A stretch of 64,000 nucleotides of DNA from Oscillospiraceae bacterium (GCA_015063685.1 SVTR01000002.1:1-64000), one strand, 5' to 3'; numbered from the stretch's first letter, positions 47,581 to 56,464 are shown. Notes: generated from the sequence alone by a model not told the origin. Numbers and translations are program-made.

Positions 47581-48273
47581 ATGAAAAAAATTCATCACAT
47601 CCTTTTCCTCCTCCTGGCAGGACTGCTTTTGACCCTCGCGGCCTGTAGCCATGCAGAGGACAACACCCTCGAAGGCAATCAAACGGCTCTGCCAACCGAC
47701 GCCGAAATCTCCTCCGATTCTACACAAGCGCCCTCTTCGGCCGATAGTGGCCCTGCAGGGGCGCAGACTAATGCCGTGTCTTCCTCGGAAGGCGCATCCG
47801 ACAATTCCGCTCCCGAGACCGATGAGGCAGACGAGCTCTCCACCATAATCACCGCCGATCCCGATGACCTTGTGATGATACCTGATCTGAAGGAATCCGA
47901 TAAAATCATTCTGTCCCTCAAGGACGGCAAGATTCTTGGTGCGGCATCCTCCTACAAAGCGCCCGGCAACGGCATCATCAAAAATTACAAGGATTTTCAA
48001 GAACTTTACGGCGCCGCCGAGGGCATTGATGAGACCTTCTTCGAGACCCATGATCTCAAGCTCGTCCATACCGCTCAATCCAGTAGCTCTACCCGCTACG
48101 CCGTGGAAAGCGTGACCCTTGAAAACGGTACTGTCAAAGTCGAGGTATTGGAGCTTCTTGCCGCCATGGCCACCCGCGACCTGCGATACTGGTACGTATT
48201 CGCCGCTGTGGAGAAATCCCAGGCGGACTCACCCGTGGAGATCCAGGTGACGACGGTGCAGGTATCAAGATGA
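47581..48273 (+). CDS. Lipoprotein, unknown
   Basis: A 230-aa secreted lipoprotein with signal LFLLLAGLLLTLAACS (lipid Cys about residue 22). A long Ser/Ala/Asp-rich linker (about residues 25-90) that would span the cell wall comes next, and a C-terminal domain of 120 residues with KDGKILGAASSYKAPGNGI. No family recognised. GGAG lies 7 nt before ATG 47581. Monocistronic between murC and asd. Confidence 0.75.
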   Translation: MKKIHHILFLLLAGLLLTLAACSHAEDNTLEGNQTALPTDAEISSDSTQAPSSADSGPAGAQTNAVSSSEGASDNSAPETDEADELSTIITADPDDLVMIPDLKESDKIILSLKDGKILGAASSYKAPGNGIIKNYKDFQELYGAAEGIDETFFETHDLKLVHTAQSSSSTRYAVESVTLENGTVKVEVLELLAAMATRDLRYWYVFAAVEKSQADSPVEIQVTTVQVSR

Positions 48274-48322
48274 TTTTGAAAGAATAAATCTTCTTTTCCT
48301 TCATTTTTCTTCTGAAAACCCC

Positions 48323-48351
48323 TTGCATTTTTATAAAAAGTATGATATAAT
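48323..48351 (+). promoter_or_regulatory. asd promoter
   Basis: TTGCAT (48323-48328) and TATAAT (48346-48351), 17 bp apart, 41 bp before ATG 48393. Confidence 0.8.
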
Positions 48352-48392
48352 GCAAGACAATCAGTATTTTTCATTCAAGCGAGGTATAAAAC

Positions 48393-49481
48393 ATGAGCAA
48401 TGTATGCAAGATGAAGGTGGGCGTTGTAGGCGCCACCGGTATGGTCGGTCAGCGTTTTCTGACCCTGCTCCATGAACACCCCTATTTTGAGGTTGCCGCT
48501 CTGGCCGCCTCTCCCCGCTCCGCCGGCAAGACCTACGCCGAGGCTGTGGGCAACCGCTGGAAGCTGGACATCCCCATGCCCGAGGAATACAAGGACATGA
48601 TCGTGGTGGATGCCGAAAACGATATTGAGATCATGAAGGAAAAGTGTTCCTTCGTGTTCTGCGCCGTAGATATGAAAAAGGACGAGGTCAAGGCGCTGGA
48701 GGAAAAGTATGCCAAGGCCGAGATCCCCGTGGTCTCCAACAACTCGGCTCACCGCTGGACGCCCGATGTCCCCATGGTGATCCCCGAGATCAATCCCGAG
48801 CATCTGGCCGTCATCGAGGCACAGAAGGCTCGCCTGGGTACCAAGCGCGGCTTCATCGCCGTCAAGCCCAACTGCTCCATTCAGTCCTACGTCCCCGCGC
48901 TGACTCCTCTGCTCAAGTTCAAGCCCACCCTCGTGGTGGCCACCACCTACCAGGCCATCTCGGGCGCGGGCAAGACCTTCAAGGAGTGGCCCGAGATGAT
49001 CGACAACGTGATCCCCTACATCGGCGGCGAGGAGGAGAAGTCCGAGCAGGAGCCTCTGCGCGTTTGGGGTAAGGTGGAGAACGGCGTCATCGTCAAGGCC
49101 GAAGCCCCCCTCATCACCACCCAGTGCATCCGCGTCCCCGTCACCAACGGTCACACCGCCGCTGTGTTCGTGAAGTTTGAAAACAAGCCCACCAAGGAGG
49201 AAATCCTGCAGGCATGGGCTGACTTCAAGGGCCTGCCCCAGGAGCTGGAGCTGCCCCACGCTCCCGCCCAGTTCGTCACTTACTTTGAGGAGGATAACCG
49301 TCCTCAGGCCGCTCTGGACCGCGACATCTACGGCGGTATGGGCGTGACCATCGGACGTCTCCGTGAGGACAGCTACTTCGACTACAAGTTCGTGGGTCTG
49401 TCTCACAACACCCTCCGCGGTGCAGCAGGCGGTGCCGTGCTGATCGCCGAGCTGCTCTACCGTCAGGGCTATTTTGACTAA
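48393..49481 (+). CDS. asd: Aspartate-semialdehyde dehydrogenase
   Basis: This 362-aa enzyme makes aspartate semialdehyde from aspartyl phosphate, a branch point for lysine, threonine, methionine and diaminopimelate. VGVVGATGMVGQRFLTLL is the NADP site, the catalytic Cys lies in VKPNCSIQSY and the His in RVPVTNGHTAA. The length and KPNCS form fit the archaeal/clostridial type rather than the E. coli type. GAGG precedes the ATG. It is in line with the lysine-controlled carrier but separately expressed. Confidence 0.95.
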   Translation: MSNVCKMKVGVVGATGMVGQRFLTLLHEHPYFEVAALAASPRSAGKTYAEAVGNRWKLDIPMPEEYKDMIVVDAENDIEIMKEKCSFVFCAVDMKKDEVKALEEKYAKAEIPVVSNNSAHRWTPDVPMVIPEINPEHLAVIEAQKARLGTKRGFIAVKPNCSIQSYVPALTPLLKFKPTLVVATTYQAISGAGKTFKEWPEMIDNVIPYIGGEEEKSEQEPLRVWGKVENGVIVKAEAPLITTQCIRVPVTNGHTAAVFVKFENKPTKEEILQAWADFKGLPQELELPHAPAQFVTYFEEDNRPQAALDRDIYGGMGVTIGRLREDSYFDYKFVGLSHNTLRGAAGGAVLIAELLYRQGYFD

Positions 49482-49487
49482 GCTACC

Positions 49488-50123
49488 ATGAAAAAATACA
49501 TTGTCAAAAGGTTTCCCGGGGGCACGACCGAGGGACAAATTGATTGGAACGTGATTCCCGTCGCCCGCATCGACACCTATAAGTGGCTGGACGGCTACAC
49601 CCCCGAGGCCGCCGCACAGCTGGTTTACGTGGAGGGAGAAAAATTTATCCTCCACATGACCTGCGCCGAAAAAGATCCCCTGTGCCGCTATCGTGAATAC
49701 AACGAGCCTGTATATACCGATTCCTGCCTGGAATTCTTTGCAGATTATGTCGGCTCGGGCGCTTACGTCAATATGGAAATGAACGCGAACGGCACCCTGC
49801 TCTCCTGCATCGGAGAGGGGCGCGGCAATCGTACCCCTATCAAGGATATCTGCCACGGCGCCATCTTCCCCACCGAGGGTCATATTGAGGAAACTCGCTG
49901 GACGGTAACCGCCACCGTTTCCCTGTCCATGCTGGCGGATCTTTACGCCACAGACGCAGCGGCGCTCACCCAAAAGCTTGCCAGCGGCTACACCTTCCGC
50001 GGCAACTTCTACAAGTGCGGCGACGAGACCTCTGTCCCCCATTACGGTATGTGGAATCCCGTAGGTACGGAGAACGCCGACTTCCACAGACCGGAATACT
50101 TCGGAGCTCTGATGATCGAATGA
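49488..50123 (+). CDS. CBM9-like (DOMON-type) carbohydrate-binding protein
   Basis: A 211-aa protein with an immunoglobulin-like carbohydrate-binding fold. The pattern PVYTDSCLEFFADYV, YVNMEMNANGTLL and the closing YGMWNPVGTENADFHRPEYF is typical of the CBM9-like module usually fused to glycoside hydrolases. Here it is free-standing and lacks a signal peptide. It starts 6 nt after the asd stop, so it is probably co-transcribed, an unusual pairing. Confidence 0.82.
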   Translation: MKKYIVKRFPGGTTEGQIDWNVIPVARIDTYKWLDGYTPEAAAQLVYVEGEKFILHMTCAEKDPLCRYREYNEPVYTDSCLEFFADYVGSGAYVNMEMNANGTLLSCIGEGRGNRTPIKDICHGAIFPTEGHIEETRWTVTATVSLSMLADLYATDAAALTQKLASGYTFRGNFYKCGDETSVPHYGMWNPVGTENADFHRPEYFGALMIE

Positions 50124-50175
50124 GAAAACCGTATCCGTGATACCGTTATATATCGCGGATACGGTTTTGGCTTTT
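50124..50175 (+). terminator. Terminator of the asd operon
   Basis: AAAACCGTATCCG and CGGATACGGTTTT form a long stem with a loop of about 22 nt that includes a small inner hairpin. Confidence 0.8.
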
Positions 50176-50199
50176 TTGGATGCTTTGTAGCGAATCATA

Positions 50200-50228
50200 T
50201 TGCATTTTCTACAATTGTATGCTATAAT
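50200..50228 (+). promoter_or_regulatory. Promoter of the DUF6273 lipoprotein gene
   Basis: TTGCAT (50200-50205) and TATAAT (50223-50228) with a 17-bp spacer. Confidence 0.75.
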
Positions 50229-50262
50229 TATGATACTTACCGAATTCAAAGGAGTATCAACT

Positions 50263-51282
50263 ATGAAAAAGACACTGTTAGCTGTTCTTGTCGTTTTTTT
50301 GTTGGCATTCTGTGCCGTCTCCTGTCAGGACGGATCATCGCAAGAAACGATGGAAGCAGAATCCGAAACCGAGGCAGAAAGTGAGATCATCACCGACACC
50401 TACACACGCAAAGGCAATACTATCTACATTGGTTCCTACCCCCAAAGCAAAGTAACCGATAAAAGCATAACCGATGAATTATCCACTCTGGCAGGTGCAC
50501 TTCCCGCAGAAGGGAATTCAGGAGCGTGGACGTCGTACAACTATTATATAGAAGGTGAAATATGTGAATATATGTGGTATATTGACGTCGAGTATAACGG
50601 TAATTCCTACAGAGGTGTTTATTTTACCAAATACAGACCTTATGAGCCCAACGCCAAAGAGCCGTTCCCAAGAATAACTTCGTCTCCCGTTTATCAGTAT
50701 GATAACGGTTATTTTACCCAAACGCTATACTGGTTCAAATACGAGCCGATTGCCTGGACGGTCGTTGCGGAAGAAGACGGTGTGGCAACACTTTTGTGTA
50801 ATACGGTATTGGAAGGACAAAGCTATCTCTATCCCGCTCACAAGAGTGACGATATTTGCGATAACAATTATGCTCACAGCACCGTGAGAACCTGGCTCAA
50901 TGATGATTTTTACTCTTTTGCATTCAATGAGATTCAAAAAAGTGCCATTCTGTCAACTGTCGTAGATAACAGTGCGGCTTCTACTGCCAGCAAGGATAAT
51001 TATTACGCTTGTCCCAATACGAGTGATCAAATCTTTTTACCCAGCTATCAAGAACTATGCGCCTATAGCAATCAAAAAATAAATCTTGATAGAGTTTCCA
51101 GCGATTATGCAAAATGCCAAGGTGTACGAATCATAAAGGACCAGGCTCTTTGGCGCTTGCGTTCTCCTGATGATGAATATTCTAACATCGCACTTTGCGT
51201 CGTAGGTTCTACCTTTAACTCCGGTTATACAACAAACACTAATTCTGTTGGTGTTGTTCCTTCTATGCGGATTAAGCTATAA
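50263..51282 (+). CDS. DUF6273 domain lipoprotein
   Basis: A 339-aa secreted lipoprotein (signal LLAVLVVFLLAFCAVSC; lipid Cys about residue 21) with a Glu-rich linker. The C-terminal half matches DUF6273, with STVRTWLNDDFYSFAFNEIQ and QIFLPSYQELCAY, then ALWRLRSP and a final GVVPSMRIKL. This fold is related to the formylglycine-generating/C-type-lectin-like surface domains. AAAGGAG precedes ATG 50263. Confidence 0.85.
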   Translation: MKKTLLAVLVVFLLAFCAVSCQDGSSQETMEAESETEAESEIITDTYTRKGNTIYIGSYPQSKVTDKSITDELSTLAGALPAEGNSGAWTSYNYYIEGEICEYMWYIDVEYNGNSYRGVYFTKYRPYEPNAKEPFPRITSSPVYQYDNGYFTQTLYWFKYEPIAWTVVAEEDGVATLLCNTVLEGQSYLYPAHKSDDICDNNYAHSTVRTWLNDDFYSFAFNEIQKSAILSTVVDNSAASTASKDNYYACPNTSDQIFLPSYQELCAYSNQKINLDRVSSDYAKCQGVRIIKDQALWRLRSPDDEYSNIALCVVGSTFNSGYTTNTNSVGVVPSMRIKL

Positions 51283-51377
51283 TGGATTTTACGAAATTGT
51301 AGAGCCTCAAACCTTTATGTCACTTTAAGGGAGTGTCAAATTCCTCAAAAACGGTTTAACTTTTTTATAAAAAGCCC

Positions 51378-51406
51378 TTGACAAACCGCTTGCTTTATGA
51401 TATAAT
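51378..51406 (+). promoter_or_regulatory. Promoter of the three-tRNA operon
   Basis: Perfect TTGACA (51378-51383) and TATAAT (51401-51406) with a 17-bp spacer. Confidence 0.9.
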
Positions 51407-51433
51407 ATCCAAGCGGTTTGAAAAAGGGCTTCT

Positions 51434-51507
51434 GCGAGTGTAGTTCAATGGTAGAATCCCAGCCTTCCAAGCTGGTCGCGTGGGTTCGATTCCCATCACT
51501 CGCTCCA
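51434..51507 (+). tRNA. tRNA-Gly (TCC)
   Basis: Acceptor GCGAGTG, anticodon stem-loop CCAGC-CUUCCAA-GCUGG, T loop TTCGATT and CCA encoded. First of three. Confidence 0.95.
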
Positions 51508-51526
51508 TCCGGCTTGTCCGGAATAT

Positions 51527-51603
<77 letters not shown>

Positions 51604-51659
51604 GTGCCTACCTGCCGGAGGCAACATGCTTCCCGGCGGGGGCAAAATTTATCACCATG

Positions 51660-51736
51660 GTGGGTATAGCTCAGTTGGTTAGAGCGCCAGGTTGTGGCCC
51701 TGGAGGTCATGGGTTCGACTCCCACTACTCACCCCA
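51660..51736 (+). tRNA. tRNA-His (GTG)
   Basis: Acceptor GTGGGTA, anticodon loop UUGUGGC and CCA encoded. The base at 51659 is the G(-1) that pairs with C73 as required for His identity. Confidence 0.95.
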
Positions 51737-51739
51737 TAC

Positions 51740-51773
51740 GAAAACACCCGACGTCGTCGGGTGTTTTTGTTTT
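51740..51773 (+). terminator. Terminator of the three-tRNA operon
   Basis: AAAACACCCGACG and CGTCGGGTGTTTTT form a perfect stem with almost no loop bases unpaired. Confidence 0.88.
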
Positions 51774-51799
51774 CTAAATTTTGTGTTGCTCTGCGCCTT

Positions 51800-52702
51800 T
51801 TATATGACCTTCACGCCTCTCTCTGAGAGGTGTTTTTTAATGCTTTCCATCATCTCGTCCGAAGGGATCCATTCCTTTCGCCCATTGTCCGCAAGACCCA
51901 AAGGCAGCATTTTTGAGCCGCCATAGGCATGATATGGGATCAGCTCCACCCCTTCGCAATGGTGGAGATCGAGGTACAGCTCCGCAAGTCCGTTCAAATG
52001 ATCCTCACCGGTATTGATACCGTTCACCATGATGCACCTGAGACGGGTGCGTCCGCCCAAGCGGTCTGCCAGCCGAAGATTCTCTAAAATACGGACGTTG
52101 GATGCCCCTGTGTATTGCTTGTGGCGCTCCTCGTCCGTGTCCTTCACGTCCCACAAGAACAGGTCAGTCAGCTTCACCAGGGTGGGAATGAACATACGGG
52201 AAAACTCCCCGCAGGTCTCCAAAGCGGTATTCAGCCCTACATCCTTGCAGGCAGCCAACAAAGAAAGTGTGCCCGCAGGATGAACCATGGGCTCCCCGCC
52301 CGACAGGGTAATCCCTCCCGCCTCTCCGTAAAAGGAGCGGTCACGCAGGATGATCTCCAAAATATCGGCAACCGTCATACCTTTAGCCGCAGGAGCCATG
52401 GCAGAGGTACAGCAAACCTCGGCGCATTTTCCGCATACGGCGCAGCGGTCACGGTCGTAGCGGTGTATCTCCGCCATTGTATGGGCCTTGTGAGGGCACA
52501 CCTCCACGCAAGCGCCGCAGGAGATACATTTATTTTCATAATACAGCATCTCTCCGCCGCCCTTTTGCGTCTCGGGGTTATGGCACCAGGCACAGCTCAG
52601 AGGGCATCCCTTGAGAAATACCACGGTTCTTACGCCGGGCCCGTCGTGCATGCAAAACCGTTGGATTTCGGTGACGGGGAGTGCTATTTGTTTTTCGTTC
52701 AT
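51800..52702 (-). CDS. Glycyl-radical enzyme activating protein (radical SAM)
   Basis: A 300-aa activase that uses S-adenosylmethionine to place a glycyl radical on a partner enzyme. The radical-SAM motif is CPLSCAWC (about residues 33-40). Two further 4Fe-4S sites follow, CISCGACVEVCPH and CAVCGKCAEVC, as in activases of diol dehydratase or choline lyase type. LSGGEP is the GGE motif. No glycyl-radical enzyme gene is in the window, so its partner lies elsewhere. ATG 52702 is preferred for its spacing from AAAGGG. Confidence 0.9.
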   Translation of the reverse strand: MNEKQIALPVTEIQRFCMHDGPGVRTVVFLKGCPLSCAWCHNPETQKGGGEMLYYENKCISCGACVEVCPHKAHTMAEIHRYDRDRCAVCGKCAEVCCTSAMAPAAKGMTVADILEIILRDRSFYGEAGGITLSGGEPMVHPAGTLSLLAACKDVGLNTALETCGEFSRMFIPTLVKLTDLFLWDVKDTDEERHKQYTGASNVRILENLRLADRLGGRTRLRCIMVNGINTGEDHLNGLAELYLDLHHCEGVELIPYHAYGGSKMLPLGLADNGRKEWIPSDEMMESIKKHLSERGVKVI

Positions 52703-52801
52703 TTGCATATCCCTTTCATGATTTGGCAGAAAAAGACAGCTCCTGCCTGCATATTTCTTTTGAAGGCTCAGGAAAAATTATCAAAAAAGAACCTTGGTTT
52801 G

Positions 52802-52830
52802 ATTATAGCATACTTTACCTTTCTTGTAAA
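52802..52830 (-). promoter_or_regulatory. Promoter of the activase gene
   Basis: TTTACA (52825-52830) and TATAAT (52802-52807) with a 17-bp spacer. Confidence 0.75.
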
Positions 52831-52851
52831 GGGGAGCGGCCGTCTTTGGCG

Positions 52852-52895
52852 AAAAAATCCCGACAGACTTTTTGTCCATCGGGATTTTATTTTAG
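52852..52895 (-). terminator. Terminator after the zinc-ribbon membrane protein
   Basis: AAAATCCCGA and TCGGGATTTT, loop of about 16 nt, U-rich on both sides. Confidence 0.75.
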
Positions 52896-52901
52896 GGCAT
52901 C

Positions 52902-53258
52902 TCAAAATAGCTTTATAGGAATTTCCACAAAGCAATCCCAAGAATCACAGCAAGGGCAGGTGATCCAAGCCTTGCCGTACATGTGGGACTCCACCTCTGC
53001 CCCGTTTTTGGTTCGGCGAGGCAATTTCCACGGCGTGAATTTACCAAGCAGGAAGCTCCATTTCTGCTGAAATTCTTTCCCGCAATTTTTACATGTGAAA
53101 ACCCTCTTTCTGTAGACCAAGCTGCGGATGAGCGCGTCGATGATGGCAGGAAGCAGAATAACACAAAGCACGATCACATCCACGATATGGGGAAAATCGC
53201 AGAAAATGATCACGATTTCAAGACAGAAGGCTAAAAAGTTAAAGAGGGATAACAGCAT
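52902..53258 (-). CDS. Membrane protein with zinc-ribbon domain
   Basis: A 118-aa protein with two N-terminal membrane helices (about residues 3-20 and 25-45). A cytosolic zinc ribbon follows, with CKNCGKEF (about 56-63) and CPCCDSWDC. The partner is unknown. It resembles the 67-aa zinc ribbon at 54973, sharing the phrase 'C..C...F...W..L'. It lies 12 nt downstream of the XRE-TPR-GNAT gene on the same strand and is probably co-transcribed with it. Confidence 0.75.
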   Translation of the reverse strand: MLLSLFNFLAFCLEIVIIFCDFPHIVDVIVLCVILLPAIIDALIRSLVYRKRVFTCKNCGKEFQQKWSFLLGKFTPWKLPRRTKNGAEVESHMYGKAWITCPCCDSWDCFVEIPIKLF

Positions 53259-53270
53259 GGTCCATTCTCC

Positions 53271-54866
53271 TTATCGTAATTCCTTTTGCATGATGAAATA
53301 CCGTCCATCCTGCTTGTTCGACAGATCACGGACAACGACAAATCCCGCCCGCTCATAGCAGGAAAGGAGAGACTCAAAAGCTTCGGAGCTCATGGCCATG
53401 CGCTCCAGGGGATAGGCCTCGGCGTGGGTGTAGCCCTTTTTCTTGGCTGCGGCAAGGGTGGCGGCAAGGAGCTTGTCCATCAGACCTACACGCTCAAAAA
53501 CAGGATCCGTCATGATCTCCACGATAGAAAGGATCTTGGAGCCCTCGGGGGCGGTGGGGATGGCGCGTTCCTCCTCGGAGATAGGGAGACACTTGTACTT
53601 TCCCTTTGCGCCGCAGTTGCAGTAAGCATAAATGCGATTGCCGATATAGGCGGCAAAACCGCCCATGATACCGCCGCCCACCAGCTCGGTCACCGCGGCT
53701 TGATAACTTCCCAGCAAGGCTTCATGGGCATAGCCGGGATAGCGGTTCATCCAGTCCTTCATGACCTCCTCGTGGTAGGGCTTATCAAAGGAAATGCTGA
53801 AATTCAAGCAATTCGTTCCCTCGGTCAGACGCCTGCAGAAATCGAAAAATTCGATAAATTCATGACGCCACAGCTTATGGCAGGTGATCTCTTCCTCCAT
53901 GATACGCCGTTGCAACGGCTCCAAGGCGGGATCTGACAGCAGGGGCTCGCAGAGAAAGCTTTGAAGAGCACCGTGAAGCTTCACCTCGTGGTTCAAAAGA
54001 TCAAAGAGGGGTCCCTGGTATGGGTAGGTGCCGAAGGGGATCCTGTCGTAAGCCTCGACGGCCTCATAAGCCTTGGTCATGGCAGAGACAAAGCCCTCGA
54101 TGTTCCCTTCCTCATGGCAAAGCTCGGCCTCCCACACATCGAGATCATGGTTGATAGCGTAGATGAGATCCTCTCCCAACATAGAATGCACAAGCGTTCT
54201 CGCTATGTCAAAGGCCTCACGGCTATGGGAGGCGTACAACCGGCCGTAAAGGGACATCATGTCCTGTAGTAGCTTTTCCTGTCCCAAACGGCGTTTTTCT
54301 TCACCTTCGCCAAAAAATCTTTCAAATGCTCTTTGAGGATCCTTGCAAGCGCTCGCCAAATTCATGGCTTCCTCGCGTTGGTTCATGGCAAAAAGGGTCT
54401 CCGCCAGCATAGAGGTATAGACCTCGTCTTCGGGGTATTCATTATGAAGCTCACGAAAATGGATGGCGGCGCGGTTGAGATACAAATCGCGGAGGGAGCG
54501 GGAGGCTTCACGCTCCCCGAGGAATTTCTCATCGCACGCAAGGCGATAGCGGAAGGTGGCATCTTCGGGAAATTCCTTCAGGGCGTCCAGGGAGACAAGC
54601 AACGTAAATTCTTCGCCCCAAGGAAGCGCTTTTTGAAATCTTTCCTCCAGTTCTTTACGGCGGTCACCGCCCAAAAGCAGATCAACGCTCATGCCCAGCA
54701 GCCGCGACAGGGGGAGCAGCTGGTTGACGTCAGGCATCCCTTTGTCGGTCTCCCACTTGGACACGGCCTGGACCGACACACCCAACCGCTCAGCCAGCTC
54801 ACTTTGGGTCATATTCTTTTCCTTACGATAGCGGCGGATGCTTTGGCCTAAGGTGGTCTGTGACAT
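53271..54866 (-). CDS. XRE-TPR-GNAT fusion protein
   Basis: A 531-aa three-part protein. Residues 5-65 form an XRE helix-turn-helix (MTQSELAERLGVSVQAVSKW). Residues about 75-370 are helical TPR-like repeats with acidic and aromatic residues. Residues about 410-531 are a GNAT acetyltransferase (CNCGAKGKYKCLPI, then GLMDKLLAATLAAAKKKGYT and CYERAGFVVVRDLS). Regulators of this shape often sense peptides or small ligands through the TPR part; an added acetyltransferase is unusual. Its promoter is at 54906-54934. Confidence 0.88.
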   Translation of the reverse strand: MSQTTLGQSIRRYRKEKNMTQSELAERLGVSVQAVSKWETDKGMPDVNQLLPLSRLLGMSVDLLLGGDRRKELEERFQKALPWGEEFTLLVSLDALKEFPEDATFRYRLACDEKFLGEREASRSLRDLYLNRAAIHFRELHNEYPEDEVYTSMLAETLFAMNQREEAMNLASACKDPQRAFERFFGEGEEKRRLGQEKLLQDMMSLYGRLYASHSREAFDIARTLVHSMLGEDLIYAINHDLDVWEAELCHEEGNIEGFVSAMTKAYEAVEAYDRIPFGTYPYQGPLFDLLNHEVKLHGALQSFLCEPLLSDPALEPLQRRIMEEEITCHKLWRHEFIEFFDFCRRLTEGTNCLNFSISFDKPYHEEVMKDWMNRYPGYAHEALLGSYQAAVTELVGGGIMGGFAAYIGNRIYAYCNCGAKGKYKCLPISEEERAIPTAPEGSKILSIVEIMTDPVFERVGLMDKLLAATLAAAKKKGYTHAEAYPLERMAMSSEAFESLLSCYERAGFVVVRDLSNKQDGRYFIMQKELR

Positions 54867-54905
54867 AGGGTGATCTCCTTGTAATTATTTTCAGGGGTGG
54901 CCTAC

Positions 54906-54934
54906 ATTATATCATAAAGCAAAGCTGATGTAAA
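54906..54934 (-). promoter_or_regulatory. Promoter of the XRE-TPR-GNAT gene
   Basis: TTTACA (54929-54934) and TATAAT (54906-54911) with a 17-bp spacer. Confidence 0.8.
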
Positions 54935-54972
54935 GCAACGGTTTAGCAAGCAAAATTCCACGCAAGGTAGAA

Positions 54973-55176
54973 TCACATAGCTTCATGAGGCCGCCCGCAC
55001 ATATCCTTCTGCTTGCATTTGGGGCATTTTAACCGTGCCTTGTTGCTTGTCATGATAGTGCCCCAAGTAAAATACAGCTTGTGCCACTTGACGTAAAAGA
55101 TATACCCGCAGTTGGGGCAGACGAAGGGATCCTCGGCTTGCGCTTTACAGGTAAAGTAAAAGTTCATGCTCATCAT
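54973..55176 (-). CDS. Small zinc-ribbon protein
   Basis: A 67-aa protein with two Cys pairs, VCPNCGYIF (about residues 19-27) and LKCPKCKQKDMCG (about 49-61), separated by an aromatic strand region. It is likely a single zinc ribbon. Its ATG overlaps the stop of the AraC gene (55173-55176), and AAGGAG lies inside the AraC end, so translation is coupled. The role is unknown. Confidence 0.75.
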   Translation of the reverse strand: MMSMNFYFTCKAQAEDPFVCPNCGYIFYVKWHKLYFTWGTIMTSNKARLKCPKCKQKDMCGRPHEAM

Positions 55177-56027
55177 TGCATCTCCTTGTCGTGTTGTCTG
55201 AGTCTTTCAAGTCCGTCGTTCCGATACTGCAGGGGGGACTTTCCGAAGCGACGCTTGAAGGCGCGGATGTAATAATTCGCCCCCGAAAAGCCATATTTGA
55301 GAGCCACGTCCCCGATGGGAAGAGCGGTAAACAGAAGGTCGGGACAGCTTTGGTTCAAGCGTTCCTCCATGACGTATTCCATGGGAGCCATGCCTGTGGA
55401 CGCGCGGATCATTTTGGTCAGGGTCGTGCGGTTGGTTTTGAACATCTGACAGAGGGATTCCACCGACATGGGGCGCTCTACGTGCTCGCGGATGTACTGG
55501 ATCACAGCGCCGGCGCTTCCCTCCTTTTGTCCCGCGAAAGCGCTTTCCGCCAAGCACATCACCGAGATGAGCTGAGAACGGGCGTGACAGGACCACATGG
55601 GATCAACGTCGTGGGCATCCACAAACCGCTCCGCCAGGGTATAGCGGTTGCGCAAGGAGGTGTAAATATCCGCGGACAGGGGGAGGATGCCGCAATAGGT
55701 ATCGTCTCTTTTCAAAAACAGGTGGAAATCCGGGAAGCTGCAACGGGCGCGGAGATCTTCATAGCCGTCATCCTCGATAACCAGGTGGTTGAGACCGATG
55801 TTATAGAAATCGGGACGAAAGCAAAGTCCTCTGGCTTCGTATTGGCCTCCGTGGATGGTGACTGTGTCGGTAGTATTGAGGCATAGGAGATGGCAGCCGT
55901 TCAGGTAGCATCGCACCCCCGACAGGTTGAGGGACAAGGCCTCTGCATTGACAAGATACAAAGCGAACATGGTGCTGCTGACGGTGATCTCGTCGGTGAT
56001 GCGGATGAGGTCGGGTGAATATTGCAT
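55173..56027 (-). CDS. AraC-family transcriptional regulator
   Basis: A 284-aa regulator. The N-terminal part (about residues 1-120) is a cupin-like sensor with weak similarity. The C-terminal AraC domain (about 180-275) shows MSVESLCQMFKTNRTTLTKM and, in the second helix-turn-helix, IGDVALKYGFSGANYYIRAF and KRRFGKSPLQYR. It may respond to a sugar, as is usual for the family. Its target is not obvious among neighbours. The DUF4279 gene precedes it by 11 nt. Confidence 0.9.
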   Translation of the reverse strand: MQYSPDLIRITDEITVSSTMFALYLVNAEALSLNLSGVRCYLNGCHLLCLNTTDTVTIHGGQYEARGLCFRPDFYNIGLNHLVIEDDGYEDLRARCSFPDFHLFLKRDDTYCGILPLSADIYTSLRNRYTLAERFVDAHDVDPMWSCHARSQLISVMCLAESAFAGQKEGSAGAVIQYIREHVERPMSVESLCQMFKTNRTTLTKMIRASTGMAPMEYVMEERLNQSCPDLLFTALPIGDVALKYGFSGANYYIRAFKRRFGKSPLQYRNDGLERLRQHDKEMQ

Positions 56028-56038
56028 GATTTTCTCCC

Positions 56039-56464
56039 TTATTCAAATGATTCTGCCTCTGAAGGCATGACGTACAAATCTACATCCACCTCGGTTCTTG
56101 TGGCATGGCAAAAGTCAATGATGTCAAGCGTTGGCGCAAGGCACGGACTGATATCATCAGGATAAACGGTGGGTACGATCTGCAGATAAAAGCTGACGTC
56201 ATTTTCTTCGCGTATCTTGTTGAGCAACGGGATCTTTTCAAGAAGCGGTGCTATGGTTTTTCTCATTTGTTCTGCGACGATGACATGATATTCACTGCAT
56301 CTTCCGATTTCCCACAGTGCAAAGTCATATTGGGTACCATTACGCCGTGTATCACCAATTTTCCAAGACTTTTCAGGCTCCAGCTTCAACAAAGCCGTTA
56401 TGGTCTCGGGATCAAACTGCCCAACAATCTTAAAATATGTATAACAGGTATTCCGAGTATCCAT
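56039..56464 (-). CDS. DUF4279 protein
   Basis: A 141-aa protein matching DUF4279 from YTYFKIVGQFDPETITALL to the end (KSWKIGDTRRNGTQYDFALW). The family is small, cytosolic and of unknown function, sometimes seen among immunity-type proteins of toxin systems. No toxin gene lies next to it here. The promoter is at 56517-56545. It is probably co-transcribed with araC-like and zinc-ribbon genes. Confidence 0.82.
   Translation of the reverse strand: MDTRNTCYTYFKIVGQFDPETITALLKLEPEKSWKIGDTRRNGTQYDFALWEIGRCSEYHVIVAEQMRKTIAPLLEKIPLLNKIREENDVSFYLQIVPTVYPDDISPCLAPTLDIIDFCHATRTEVDVDLYVMPSEAESFE

Noticed and set aside
48375-50249. 624-aa antisense frame opposite asd and the CBM9-like gene
   Set aside because: It covers two recognisable plus-strand genes and has no family likeness.
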